From NCBI GenBank assembly GCA_947302355.1, contig CAMYUU010000002.1, forward strand, positions 1 to 64,000: DNA of 64,000 bases. The letters are read 5' to 3'. Position numbers and translations under genes: made by a program. This document shows positions 47,226 through 56,030 of the stretch, one piece after another. Source of the stretch: an uncultured Candidatus Saccharibacteria bacterium (lineage in GTDB: Bacteria > Patescibacteriota > Saccharimonadia > Saccharimonadales > Saccharimonadaceae). The first letter of the stretch is position 1, and each line of letters opens with the position of its first letter. The notes under the pieces are model-generated. The model made no database searches and was not told the DNA's origin. It saw nothing but the letters and a program-made list of their open reading frames with translations.

Positions 47226-48563
47226 ATGAAAAAAGTTTATAAATCGGTGCTTAGCGTGTCTGCCGCAGCAGTTGTGCTTGCAGCTACGCTTACGCCTGTG
47301 CTGGTGAATGCTTGGGGCGATTCTAGCAATGGCCGCAAGAGCTACACTTTAGCGCAAATTAACAATGGTGATCTTGGTGACACCATTACGTTTAACTCGA
47401 TTTCTAACGGTAAAATCGGGGATGAAAAGAATTTCGTGGGTGCCAAGGTAGCTGGTGCTTCTGTAGACACCTGGAATGCTAATACTATTGACGTAAAAGA
47501 CGGTGAAACTTATACGATTCGTCTTTTCGTTCATAACAACAGCCCAAAGGGCATGGAAGCGATTGCAAAGGGTGTAAAAGCCACTTTCTCGATTCCTACT
47601 ACAGTTGCTAAATCTCAAACGATTATTGGCTATATCGATTCTTCGAACGCTACCCCTAATCGTTATTGGGATGAAGTAACTTTGAATGCTAGTGAAAACA
47701 TTTACCTCGAATACGTTAGCGGTTCTGCTAAATTTACTAATAACAAGGGCACTTTTTCACTTCCTAACGAAGTAATTACTTCTGGTGCAACCTTAGGTTA
47801 TACTTCAATGAATGGTGAAATCCCTGGTTGTTATGAATATTCTGGTACTGTAACCATCGACGTGAAGGTGCATAGTTCGGTAGCCGCTAAGGTTTCGAAG
47901 CAAGTTCGCATTAAGGGTACTAAAACTTGGGGCGAATCTGTAGAAGCTAAGGTTGGTGATGAAGTAGAATATCAAATTGAATATGTTAACTTGCTATCTG
48001 AACAGGTCAAAGATGTAATGATTAGGGACGTGCTTCCTACTAACGTTGAGTATGTAAATGATTCTACGTATCTTTACAACTCAAATTATCAGAGTGGCGT
48101 ACTACTAAAGGATAATACTCTTACTACGACTGGTATCAATATCGGTTCTTACAATGCTAAGGGTAATGCTTACGTGCGCTTTACTGGTAAAGTAGTAGAT
48201 AAGTCTATGGCTTGTGGCAATAACCAGTTAGTTAACTGGGCAAGTGCTACTGTGTCTGGTTCTACTATTAAGAATGCAGTCTATAAAGACGATGCATCTG
48301 TAATGGTAAACAAGGATGATGAGATTTGTAAAAAGACTCCTGATCCAGATCCAACTCCGGATCCAGACCCAACGCCTGATCCAGATCCAACTCCGGATCC
48401 AGACCCAACGCCTGATCCAGATCCAACTCCGGACAATCCAGGCGAAACTCCTACGGTTATCGTGAGCACTGGTCCTGAAACTATTGTATCTGGTGCAGTT
48501 GGTGCCGGTTCTGTGGTGACCACTCTTGGTTACTACATTGCTAGTCGTAAAAAATTAATGTAA
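47226..48563 (+). CDS. Secreted surface protein with DUF11-like domain, PDPT repeat stalk and C-terminal membrane anchor
   Basis: Signal peptide, KGTKTWGESVEAKVGDEVEYQIEYVNLLSEQVKDVMIRDVLPTNVEYV, PDPDPTPDPDPT repeats, STGPET...TM...SRKKLM tail. Confidence 0.8.
   Translation: MKKVYKSVLSVSAAAVVLAATLTPVLVNAWGDSSNGRKSYTLAQINNGDLGDTITFNSISNGKIGDEKNFVGAKVAGASVDTWNANTIDVKDGETYTIRLFVHNNSPKGMEAIAKGVKATFSIPTTVAKSQTIIGYIDSSNATPNRYWDEVTLNASENIYLEYVSGSAKFTNNKGTFSLPNEVITSGATLGYTSMNGEIPGCYEYSGTVTIDVKVHSSVAAKVSKQVRIKGTKTWGESVEAKVGDEVEYQIEYVNLLSEQVKDVMIRDVLPTNVEYVNDSTYLYNSNYQSGVLLKDNTLTTTGINIGSYNAKGNAYVRFTGKVVDKSMACGNNQLVNWASATVSGSTIKNAVYKDDASVMVNKDDEICKKTPDPDPTPDPDPTPDPDPTPDPDPTPDPDPTPDNPGETPTVIVSTGPETIVSGAVGAGSVVTTLGYYIASRKKLM
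48344..48431 (+). repeat. In-gene tandem repeat encoding PDPTPDPDPT
   Basis: GATCCAGATCCAACTCCGGATCCAGACCCAACGCCT repeated. Confidence 0.85.
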
Positions 48564-48594
48564 AAGTGACCGCTTTCGTTAGAGTGGGAACTTA

Positions 48595-48632
48595 AAAAAG
48601 TGAGCCGGGCTTTAAGCCTTGGCTCACTTTTT
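48595..48632. terminator. Intrinsic terminator
   Basis: AAAAAGTGAGCC ... GGCTCACTTTTT. Confidence 0.8.
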
Positions 48633-48718
48633 GTCTTATTGATTCGGGAAGATTTTCGGACCAGTAGATTGGTTTTTTTTAGTTTTTAAAAAATGTTTAT
48701 GTTATAATGGTGATATAT

Positions 48719-51046
48719 ATGAATTCATCACGTGATAATTGTTTTGGTTTGATGAAAAAACTCATTCATAGAGGTGCAGCTGTTTTTACGGCTGTGGTGG
48801 TTTTTGGTGGATTAATATCGGTAATAGGAAATGTATTGGTACCGAGTGGTGAAGCTTGGGCAGAGTATGGTGGTACCTGGAAAGGTTTACCGGATTGCAA
48901 GGATGGTTGGGAAATATTAGAGAAGGTTGAAAAACGTACAGGCCAGAGAGCGGATAAACCAGAGGGTGATGTTGCTGGTTATTATGTTGATGTAAAGTGC
49001 GCAGCGACAAACAAGACGGTGAAAAATGTTTTTGCTGCACCAGAAGATATGCCAAATAACCATGACGACAATGGAGTAAAGTGTATTATTATTTCTTTAG
49101 CCCAAGGCAAGGCCGTGTCGTGTGATGGCACCGTTGGTCAGCTTTATACGGGAGAAGTGCCTGAGGATGCAATTGAGGAGGCGAGAAAAAAGGCTGAAGA
49201 GAATAAGCGATATTGTTGGGATAATTCGGGTAGCTTGGGTTGGCTAATATGTCCAATTATAGAAGGTGCGAGTTCAGCCCTTAGTACTATTTATGAAAAT
49301 ATTATAGAGCCATTCCTCGTTATTGATCCCGCCCTGATTGATGATTCGGATTCGAGTGGGGTATATATAGCTTGGAGTATTTTTAGGAATATAGCAAACT
49401 GGATATTTGTAATATTGCTACTTGCTGTAATCTTTTCACAAATTACTGGCTGGGGAATTGATAATTATGGAATAAAGAAGATATTGCCGAAGTTGATTGT
49501 GGCTGCTATTCTTATTAATCTTTCTTTTGTAATTTGCCAGTTGGCAGTTGATTTATCTAATATATTTGGGAATGGCTTGAATTCAATGCTTACCGGAATA
49601 GCTGCTCAGGTAAACGCGCAGGCTTCTTCTGCGTCTGCCTATTTTAGCTCTTTGGTTTATGTTGTGGCTGCGGCTCTTGGAATTGTGGTTGCTGCTGGAG
49701 CGGCAGGTGCAGCGTTTTTGACCGTTACGACGTTGATAGGTAGTGGCTGGGCGATAATTGTGCCAGTTCTAATGAGCCTTGTGTCTGCCTTATTGTCTGT
49801 ATTATTTATGTTTGCAGTTTTAATCGTGAGAAAGGCTTTGGCTGTATTATTGGTCGCGGTCGCGCCACTGGCTTTTGCTTCTTATATCTTTCCCAATACA
49901 AAGAAAATCCTTTTTGATAGGTGGTTGAGTATATTTAAGGGGGTATTGCTGCTGTATCCATTGGCTGGCCTTTTGATTGGTGGCGGACTATTGGCGTCGG
50001 TGATTATTGTGACTACGGCGCAGGAGGGGAGTGTAGATGCATCTAGTGATGTGCAGCTATTCTTTACATACCTAGGTGGAGTATTGTTGCAAGTAGTTCC
50101 TTTCTTCTTCTTGCCTTCTCTGTTTAGGAAATCTCTTAGTGCTGTTGGTGATATCGGTAATAAGATTACTGGATTTGGAAGGGGTGTCAATGCTGGACTT
50201 TCTAAGCGAGTCAATGAAAGTGAAGGCATAAGGGCTTGGCAAGCTGAGCAGGCGGCTGGAACGCCTAATGGATTACGCGAAAGAGTAGCGTCGGCGATGG
50301 CTGGAAACAAAAGATTGCCAGGTGGTCAAATAGCAAGAAATGCTCTTGCACGCAGTAGGATGAAGCACGAGAGAATGACGTCAATGCTGGGCGCTTATGA
50401 TGCGATGTTTGGTAAGGATTATTTATTGCAAGCTGAGACAGCTAACGAGATGAAGCGCATAACGTCTTCTGGTGAAATTAATAATTTGGGATTCAATCCC
50501 AAGACTGAAGAAATTACTGACGAAAAAGGCCTTGCGGCTGGATTTCGGAAGGCTTTGCGGAAAAATGACGCAGCTGGGATACGAGCTTACACGGACGCAT
50601 TGGCGACAAAGGGAAGTGCTGGAAGGCAGGCGATTCAAGATATTTGGGATAAGGAAGTGGAGACTGGGACCGTAACAGGGTCTGCAGCGAAAACTTTTGC
50701 TGATAATGTTTTGTCGAATCATGCAGACTTTAAAGTGACTAATGATAGTATGTACGAGTTAGCAAAAGGTGTTAATAGTAAGCCTGAGGAGAGTCTTAAG
50801 ACGACTGAACAATGGCTTCAAGATAATGGAACAGCATTAGTTGATAACGTTACGGCGGCGTCTTTGGGTAGTATGGATGATAAGGAATATAAGAGAATAA
50901 TTAGATTGGCTCAATCGCATCCTATAATCCGAGAATTGGCAAATGAGGCATTGACGGGTCCAAACATTGCAAGTATAAATGCTCAAAGAGTGAAAGAGCT
51001 GAAAGATCTTGCTAATGGGTCTACTCCTCCTACTTCGACTACTTAA
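48719..51046 (+). CDS. Large polytopic membrane protein, VirB6/TrbL-like (type IV secretion related)
   Basis: Signal plus 6-7 TM core (IANWIFVILLLAVIFSQITGW..KLIVAAILINLSFVICQLAVDLSNIFG), long soluble C-terminus; the ATG at 48707 overlaps TATAAT. Confidence 0.65.
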   Translation: MNSSRDNCFGLMKKLIHRGAAVFTAVVVFGGLISVIGNVLVPSGEAWAEYGGTWKGLPDCKDGWEILEKVEKRTGQRADKPEGDVAGYYVDVKCAATNKTVKNVFAAPEDMPNNHDDNGVKCIIISLAQGKAVSCDGTVGQLYTGEVPEDAIEEARKKAEENKRYCWDNSGSLGWLICPIIEGASSALSTIYENIIEPFLVIDPALIDDSDSSGVYIAWSIFRNIANWIFVILLLAVIFSQITGWGIDNYGIKKILPKLIVAAILINLSFVICQLAVDLSNIFGNGLNSMLTGIAAQVNAQASSASAYFSSLVYVVAAALGIVVAAGAAGAAFLTVTTLIGSGWAIIVPVLMSLVSALLSVLFMFAVLIVRKALAVLLVAVAPLAFASYIFPNTKKILFDRWLSIFKGVLLLYPLAGLLIGGGLLASVIIVTTAQEGSVDASSDVQLFFTYLGGVLLQVVPFFFLPSLFRKSLSAVGDIGNKITGFGRGVNAGLSKRVNESEGIRAWQAEQAAGTPNGLRERVASAMAGNKRLPGGQIARNALARSRMKHERMTSMLGAYDAMFGKDYLLQAETANEMKRITSSGEINNLGFNPKTEEITDEKGLAAGFRKALRKNDAAGIRAYTDALATKGSAGRQAIQDIWDKEVETGTVTGSAAKTFADNVLSNHADFKVTNDSMYELAKGVNSKPEESLKTTEQWLQDNGTALVDNVTAASLGSMDDKEYKRIIRLAQSHPIIRELANEALTGPNIASINAQRVKELKDLANGSTPPTSTT

Positions 51047-51116
51047 TATATAAAAGACGGAGATTAATTTTTGTCGTTCATATCGAATTGGTTGGCACCA
51101 TTTGAGATTAGCTGGT

Positions 51117-51887
51117 TTAGATTACATGGTCGAATAAACAAGCAATGGTTAGCGGGCCGACGCCGCCGGTGGGGGGCGTGATGGCGGCGAGGTCGGTGCG
51201 GGCGCGGACGTCGCTGGAAAGGTCGCCTTTTAGGACGCCGTTTTCGCTGGCTGTGCCGGCATCTACAACTACGGCACCAGGCTTAATCATTGAGCTATTG
51301 ATTAAGCCTGCTACGCCGGTAGCCGTAATAATAATATCGTATTGGTTGAGCATTGTAAGGTTGGAACCACGGTGGAATAAATTTACATTAAGCCCAGAAT
51401 CACTAAACATTTTAAATAATGGAGCGCCTACGAGTTTTCCGCGACCAACGATGGCGATTTTCTGATTTTTTAATTCGATATTATAGCCGGTGAGAAGCCA
51501 GTTAATAGCAGTGGCGGTGGCTGAATCGTAATTGGCGTGTTCGCCTAGGCCATCTACGTCTTTTTCAGGTGCGATTAGATTACAAAGTTCATCGGTGCGT
51601 TCTTTTTCCTGAATTGGAAGCTGAATGATAATACCAGAAACTGATGGATCGCTACTAGCACGAATGATTTCTTCTTGGAGGGCGTCAGAATTTTGTGCAC
51701 GATAGTCAATCACTTCTACGCCGATATCTTCGCCGTATTTAATTTTAAGATTGACATATTTAAGAATGACAGGGTTATCACTATCGCGAAGAATGAGAAG
51801 TTTAGGTTTTTTAGCCATTTTGCGGATTTGCTGGGCTTGACGTTCTTTGATGAAGCCGGCCAGTTCGCGACCATCTAAGATCTTCAT
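51117..51887 (-). CDS. folD: Bifunctional methylene-THF dehydrogenase/cyclohydrolase
   Basis: SGIIIQLPIQEKERTDELCNLIAPEKDVDGLGEHA, IVGRGKLVGAPLFKMF, ITPPTGGVGPLTIACL. Confidence 0.93.
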   Translation of the reverse strand: MKILDGRELAGFIKERQAQQIRKMAKKPKLLILRDSDNPVILKYVNLKIKYGEDIGVEVIDYRAQNSDALQEEIIRASSDPSVSGIIIQLPIQEKERTDELCNLIAPEKDVDGLGEHANYDSATATAINWLLTGYNIELKNQKIAIVGRGKLVGAPLFKMFSDSGLNVNLFHRGSNLTMLNQYDIIITATGVAGLINSSMIKPGAVVVDAGTASENGVLKGDLSSDVRARTDLAAITPPTGGVGPLTIACLFDHVI

Positions 51888-53008
51888 TGGATCTCCATAG
51901 GTTCTTGTTCGAGCCAATAACCAAATTTGTCGTAGACTTTGCCAACTATTTCACTACGAGCGGCTTTTAGATCATTATAACCTTTGGCGGATTCATTGAT
52001 GAGAACTAGTGGGGCTTTGTCGCTAACGCGCATCCCATGTAAGAGCGCGCCTTTAAGACCAGCTTGTTCGATTAGCCAACCGGAATTGATTTTGTTGCCA
52101 TCTTTGCCGTGATAAACTGGGTAACCTTTGGATTCGGCTAGCTTGGCATCGGCATCGTTTAGGTAGATATTTTTAAAGAATGATCCGGAACTAGCTTGGC
52201 TTAAAGGGTCTGGCAATTTGCTGTCACGGATATCGCTTACGATTTGACGGATGCTCTGAGGACTGTAATCGGTAATATTGTTGGCTGATATGTATTGCTC
52301 GATAGAATTATAAAATGGGCGAGACATTTCGCCAGATCTAAGATGGAGGGTGAGAGAGATAACGAAATAGCGATTTTTGTCGGTAGTATTTAGAATGCTT
52401 TTGCGATAGGAAAAATGAAGATCGGATTTTGAGAGGGTTTTATAAGTATGGTCAGTGGTGTCGTAAACTTCGATTTCGACTAATGTATCTGCGATTTCTT
52501 GGCCGTAGGCTCCGATGTTTTGGACTGGAGCTGCGCCAGCTAGGCCAGGTATTTTGCTCAAAGCTTCAATCCCAGTGAGGTTTCTTTTGCAGGCGTAGTC
52601 GACGACATCGTCCCAGTATTCGCCACCCATCACTTTAATATAAATCGTGGAACGACTAGGCACCTCTTTTTCGGACACACTTGAGGCCGTTCGGCCAAGC
52701 TTATGGTCCTCAAAAGAGGTACCTGAGTCGCTCTGTGACTCATATTTAGATTTAAGGATGTCTGTCGGTGTCTGGGTAATCTCGATGCCTTTCATGCGGT
52801 TAATGATGATGACGCCGTTAAATCCTTCATCGTGACCGATGGTGTTGGCGCCGTAGCCAAGTACGAAAGTAGGCAAATGGGCTTGTTCGGCAAAGCTATA
52901 AGCATCAGCAACTTCGTCGTGGTTTTCAACTTCAATTACGTAGCGTGCTGGACCGCCAAGTCGCATGGTGGTGAGACTGGAAATTAAGATATTTTCATTA
53001 ATCCTCAT
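51884..53008 (-). CDS. murB: UDP-N-acetylmuramate dehydrogenase with an in-frame insertion element
   Basis: NILISSLTTMRLGGPARYVIEV, LGYGANTIGHDEGFNGVIIINRMKG, GIEALSKIPGLAGAAPVQNIGAYGQEI. Confidence 0.95.
   Translation of the reverse strand: MRINENILISSLTTMRLGGPARYVIEVENHDEVADAYSFAEQAHLPTFVLGYGANTIGHDEGFNGVIIINRMKGIEITQTPTDILKSKYESQSDSGTSFEDHKLGRTASSVSEKEVPSRSTIYIKVMGGEYWDDVVDYACKRNLTGIEALSKIPGLAGAAPVQNIGAYGQEIADTLVEIEVYDTTDHTYKTLSKSDLHFSYRKSILNTTDKNRYFVISLTLHLRSGEMSRPFYNSIEQYISANNITDYSPQSIRQIVSDIRDSKLPDPLSQASSGSFFKNIYLNDADAKLAESKGYPVYHGKDGNKINSGWLIEQAGLKGALLHGMRVSDKAPLVLINESAKGYNDLKAARSEIVGKVYDKFGYWLEQEPMEIQ
52650..52733. repeat. Palindromic insertion element copy 3 (in-frame in murB)
   Basis: Arms GAACGACTAGGCACCTCTTTT / AAAAGAGGTACCTGAGTCGCTC inverted; core TCGGACACACTTGAGGCCGTTCGGCCAAGCTTATGGTCC. 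Confidence 0.75.
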
Positions 53009-53089
53009 GAGTTGATTATAGCATGAGAAAAGAGTTTTTAAAATGAAAGGAGAGGGGGTTGAAAGTGGTTTCTATGCTATAATTATATT

Positions 53090-53593
53090 ATGAAGAAAAA
53101 GTGTAGAATTCTGTGTTGTGCGATGACCGCGTTTTTTTGTCAGCCAATTCTAAATGTGGTTGCAATTTCTGAAGATCAGGAAGCTATGATTGTGAAGCGT
53201 TGTGATGCTATTAAGGAGGATCTTAGAACGGTGCAACGCGATGACGCTAAATCTAGAGTGCATTTAGGTACTTATTATGATGATATTTTGTCGAATTATA
53301 TAACACCACTAAATGTAAGGTTAGTTGAAAAAAATCTTTCTAATGCTGGTTTTATTGATAATCAGAATGAATTTGTAAAAACGAAGACTACATTTGTAAA
53401 TGATTTTACTAAGTATCAACAAATGCTTGAAGAGCTAGTAGCGATGGATTGTAAAAATGAACCGGAAAAGTTTTATGATGAATTGGTGAACGTTCGGCAG
53501 CGACGCAAGACTATGGAACAGGATGTATTAAAAATGAGGCGTTTAATATCTGAGCACATTAGCTTAGTGGAGAGCATGAGGAATAAACTATGA
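53090..53593 (+). CDS. Secreted coiled-coil protein, unknown function
   Basis: Signal-like N-terminus; tataat-N6-ATG; 4-nt overlap with next gene. Confidence 0.6.
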   Translation: MKKKCRILCCAMTAFFCQPILNVVAISEDQEAMIVKRCDAIKEDLRTVQRDDAKSRVHLGTYYDDILSNYITPLNVRLVEKNLSNAGFIDNQNEFVKTKTTFVNDFTKYQQMLEELVAMDCKNEPEKFYDELVNVRQRRKTMEQDVLKMRRLISEHISLVESMRNKL

Positions 53594-53958
53594 CAGAAGA
53601 GAGAAAGCGTAGCAGAAGTAGGAAACTAACAAATGGGGGTAGGAATCTCGTTCTATTGGGTGTATTTTCTACGATTGTAGCGCTGACGACGACGGGTATT
53701 TCTTTAGCGGTCTATCATAATTCTGGCGATATATATCTCGACCGCTCGCGCCCGGGTTATTTGCCTGATGAAGAAGAAATTGAAAGTGAGGACGTAGAAG
53801 AGGAAGAATATGATTTTGGTAAGATTGAGACTTTGGATGCTGAAACGGTTGAGGTGTATCTAGAGAATCTGAATGCGGAGGCGAGGTCGCTTGATGAGTA
53901 TAGTGATTCATTTGACGCAAGTGCGTTGTCGGATGAGAAGCTAGGTATTTCTGAGTAG
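53590..53958 (+). CDS. Bitopic membrane protein, unknown function
   Basis: NLVLLGVFSTIVALTTTGISLAVYH helix and acidic extracellular part. Confidence 0.6.
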   Translation: MTEERKRSRSRKLTNGGRNLVLLGVFSTIVALTTTGISLAVYHNSGDIYLDRSRPGYLPDEEEIESEDVEEEEYDFGKIETLDAETVEVYLENLNAEARSLDEYSDSFDASALSDEKLGISE

Positions 53959-54004
53959 GTTAGCTATTGATTTTTTTAGGAAAAGCATTATACTTGAAAT
54001 TAGC

Positions 54005-55129
54005 ATGGATAAAAAGCGCAAGCAACATGGACAAAAACTGAAGGTTTTTGGAGTAGTTTCGCTAATAGCGTTAGCTGTTGGGGGCACGTTGGCGACCGTG
54101 GGGATGTCGCGGGCGGTGAAAGAAATTCATGGAATTGAAATGTCTAGGACGCCCGATGCGATTCTAGCGAGCGCGGGCGTGGATGATGGCAGTGAGGTAA
54201 CACTTAATGTCATTTTTTTTGACCAGCTGGCTGATGAATGTGTAAATATTTATGATTTAGATCAAAACCAGGCTTTGAAAGTTCGTCAGTTTGAGTGGTC
54301 TGAATGTGATTATTATAATAGTAAGCTAGAACAAGGCTTGGTGGATTATTATCTAAATGACGAATTTATGCCAGTAGGACTGGGTGGCTCGTATATAACG
54401 AATCGTGGTATGGCGGATCTTTCAAGATGGTATTCAAATGTGGATGGTAAGAGTCAAAGCTATATGGGTCAGTTGAAATTGGAATATAGTAGAAGTAATG
54501 CACTTTTTTCTTATAGGAATGATGAGTTTTATCCATTGGATGAAGTTAAGTTTAGTGCTGATGACTTTACGAATCAGGACGGACACAACCATCTTTTTAC
54601 GATGAGTTTCGCAGTGCCGTTTAGTCCAAGGGTTAATGGTGAAGAACATTTTATTATTGATGCCGATGATGATACGTTTGTATTTATAGGTGATAGGTTA
54701 GCCTTGGATTTAGGGGGAATTCATGAAGCGATGCGTGGTCAGTTCATAATAAATAAAAAAGGTGAAGTTATGACTGCTGTGGGTGACGAGGACTATGCTT
54801 ATTCGGGCATAAATGTGAAATCTGATGAGAGTTCCATCGTGAGGATTTTTCACGCCGATCGTGATTCCAAGGATTCAGTTTTTGGGGTGGCATTTAGTAA
54901 TATGAATTTGGAAGTAGCAAATTCGCAGTTAGCCGATGCTAGCGATATACAGATTGCTTATGATCCAACTGATCCGACTTTTGTTAAGCCACTAGGGAAA
55001 AGCATGACTGTTCGTCCGGACAATACTAAAGGATATATGATTATGGCCACCATTGAGGGTATTGCGCTGGCTGTAGTGGCTATACTTGTAGCAATGGTTG
55101 CGCATGCCTTAATAAGGGGCAATTCTTAA
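54005..55129 (+). CDS. Fibro-slime/PA14-like domain surface protein
   Basis: NHLFTMSFAVPFSPRVNGEEHFIIDADDDTFVFIGDRLALDLGGIHEA; N- and C-terminal TM helices. Confidence 0.75.
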   Translation: MDKKRKQHGQKLKVFGVVSLIALAVGGTLATVGMSRAVKEIHGIEMSRTPDAILASAGVDDGSEVTLNVIFFDQLADECVNIYDLDQNQALKVRQFEWSECDYYNSKLEQGLVDYYLNDEFMPVGLGGSYITNRGMADLSRWYSNVDGKSQSYMGQLKLEYSRSNALFSYRNDEFYPLDEVKFSADDFTNQDGHNHLFTMSFAVPFSPRVNGEEHFIIDADDDTFVFIGDRLALDLGGIHEAMRGQFIINKKGEVMTAVGDEDYAYSGINVKSDESSIVRIFHADRDSKDSVFGVAFSNMNLEVANSQLADASDIQIAYDPTDPTFVKPLGKSMTVRPDNTKGYMIMATIEGIALAVVAILVAMVAHALIRGNS

Positions 55130-55462
55130 TTATTTGACTGGTTTAGAGATATTGGCGCCATGTCCATATTCGGGAATAATGATGGGGTGTTTTTTACCAT
55201 GATGATCGTAGAGCGGAATGCTTAGCTCGGAGGCTAGAGTATTAACTATGGCTGCGCCAATACGAAGGCCAGTGAATGATCCAGGGCCAGACATGAAGGT
55301 GATTTCGGTGATATCTTTAAAATCTTTGTTGTTTTCTTGTAATTTATCGTGAATGAATTTAAGTAATTTTTCGGCTAAATCGCGATCAAAATTATAACGA
55401 TATTCGTGATCGTCGAGTTTTAGAATAGTTTCGGGGGAACTGGTATCTAGATATAATTTCAC
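55130..55462 (-). CDS. tsaB: Minimal TsaB-like protein (110 aa)
   Basis: LYLDTSSPETILKL, ITFMSGPGSFTGLRIGAAIVNTLASEL. Confidence 0.8.
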   Translation of the reverse strand: MKLYLDTSSPETILKLDDHEYRYNFDRDLAEKLLKFIHDKLQENNKDFKDITEITFMSGPGSFTGLRIGAAIVNTLASELSIPLYDHHGKKHPIIIPEYGHGANISKPVK

Positions 55463-55484
55463 GTAGACAATTATACTCTAAAAT

Positions 55485-55589
55485 ATGTAATAAGAAAATA
55501 TTTTAAACGTGCCCTTCGGACACGCTCCAAGGCCGCTCTGGCCAGTCTTTATGTCCCGCAGAGCAGATTAAAATATATTCTTATTACAT
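55485..55589. repeat. Palindromic insertion element copy 2 (intergenic, overlapping tsaE stop)
   Basis: Arms ATGTAATAAGAAAATATTTTAA / TTAAAATATATTCTTATTACAT inverted (1 mismatch); core CGGACACGCTCCAAGGCCGCTCTGGCCAGTCTTTATGTCC. Confidence 0.8.
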
Positions 55590-56012
55590 AGATAGATTTG
55601 TTTCTATCTCGCGGGTGCCATCGTCATTATAAGAAATTGATATCTTGAAGTGATTTTCAGGAAGAAGATTAGCGACGGATTCGCCCCACTCGATTACGAT
55701 GATATTTTTTGGGTTTTTAAGATTTTCTTCTAAATCTTCGATCATGAGACCTGGTTCAGGGAGTCGGTAAAAGTCGTAGTGTGTGAAAGTTCCGCCATTT
55801 GGTAAAGCATATGATTTAGCAATGGTGAAACTGGGGCTAGTGATGGGTTTTTCAATTTGCAAGCCGTTCGCTAAACCACGCGTGAAAGTGGTTTTGCCGA
55901 CGCCGACATCACCAATCAATTCGATTACCGTAGCGGAATCTTTGGATAATTGGCATTTTTTTGCAAATTCTTTGCCGAAGTCTAGCATTTCTTGTTCGGA
56001 ATTTATTTTCAT
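55584..56012 (-). CDS. tsaE: tRNA threonylcarbamoyladenosine biosynthesis ATPase TsaE
   Basis: ELIGDVGVGKTTFTRGLANGLQIEKPITSPSFTIAKSY, HYDFYRL. Confidence 0.93.
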   Translation of the reverse strand: MKINSEQEMLDFGKEFAKKCQLSKDSATVIELIGDVGVGKTTFTRGLANGLQIEKPITSPSFTIAKSYALPNGGTFTHYDFYRLPEPGLMIEDLEENLKNPKNIIVIEWGESVANLLPENHFKISISYNDDGTREIETNLSM

Positions 56013-56030
56013 TGTATAATAAATTATATC

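Noticed and set aside
48344-48431. Regular tandem repeat considered as a CRISPR array
   Set aside because: No unique spacers; the 36-bp period encodes PDPTPDPDPT in frame.
48707-48718. ORF-track start of the VirB6-like gene at 48707
   Set aside because: That ATG is inside the TATAAT box; 48719 is the plausible start.
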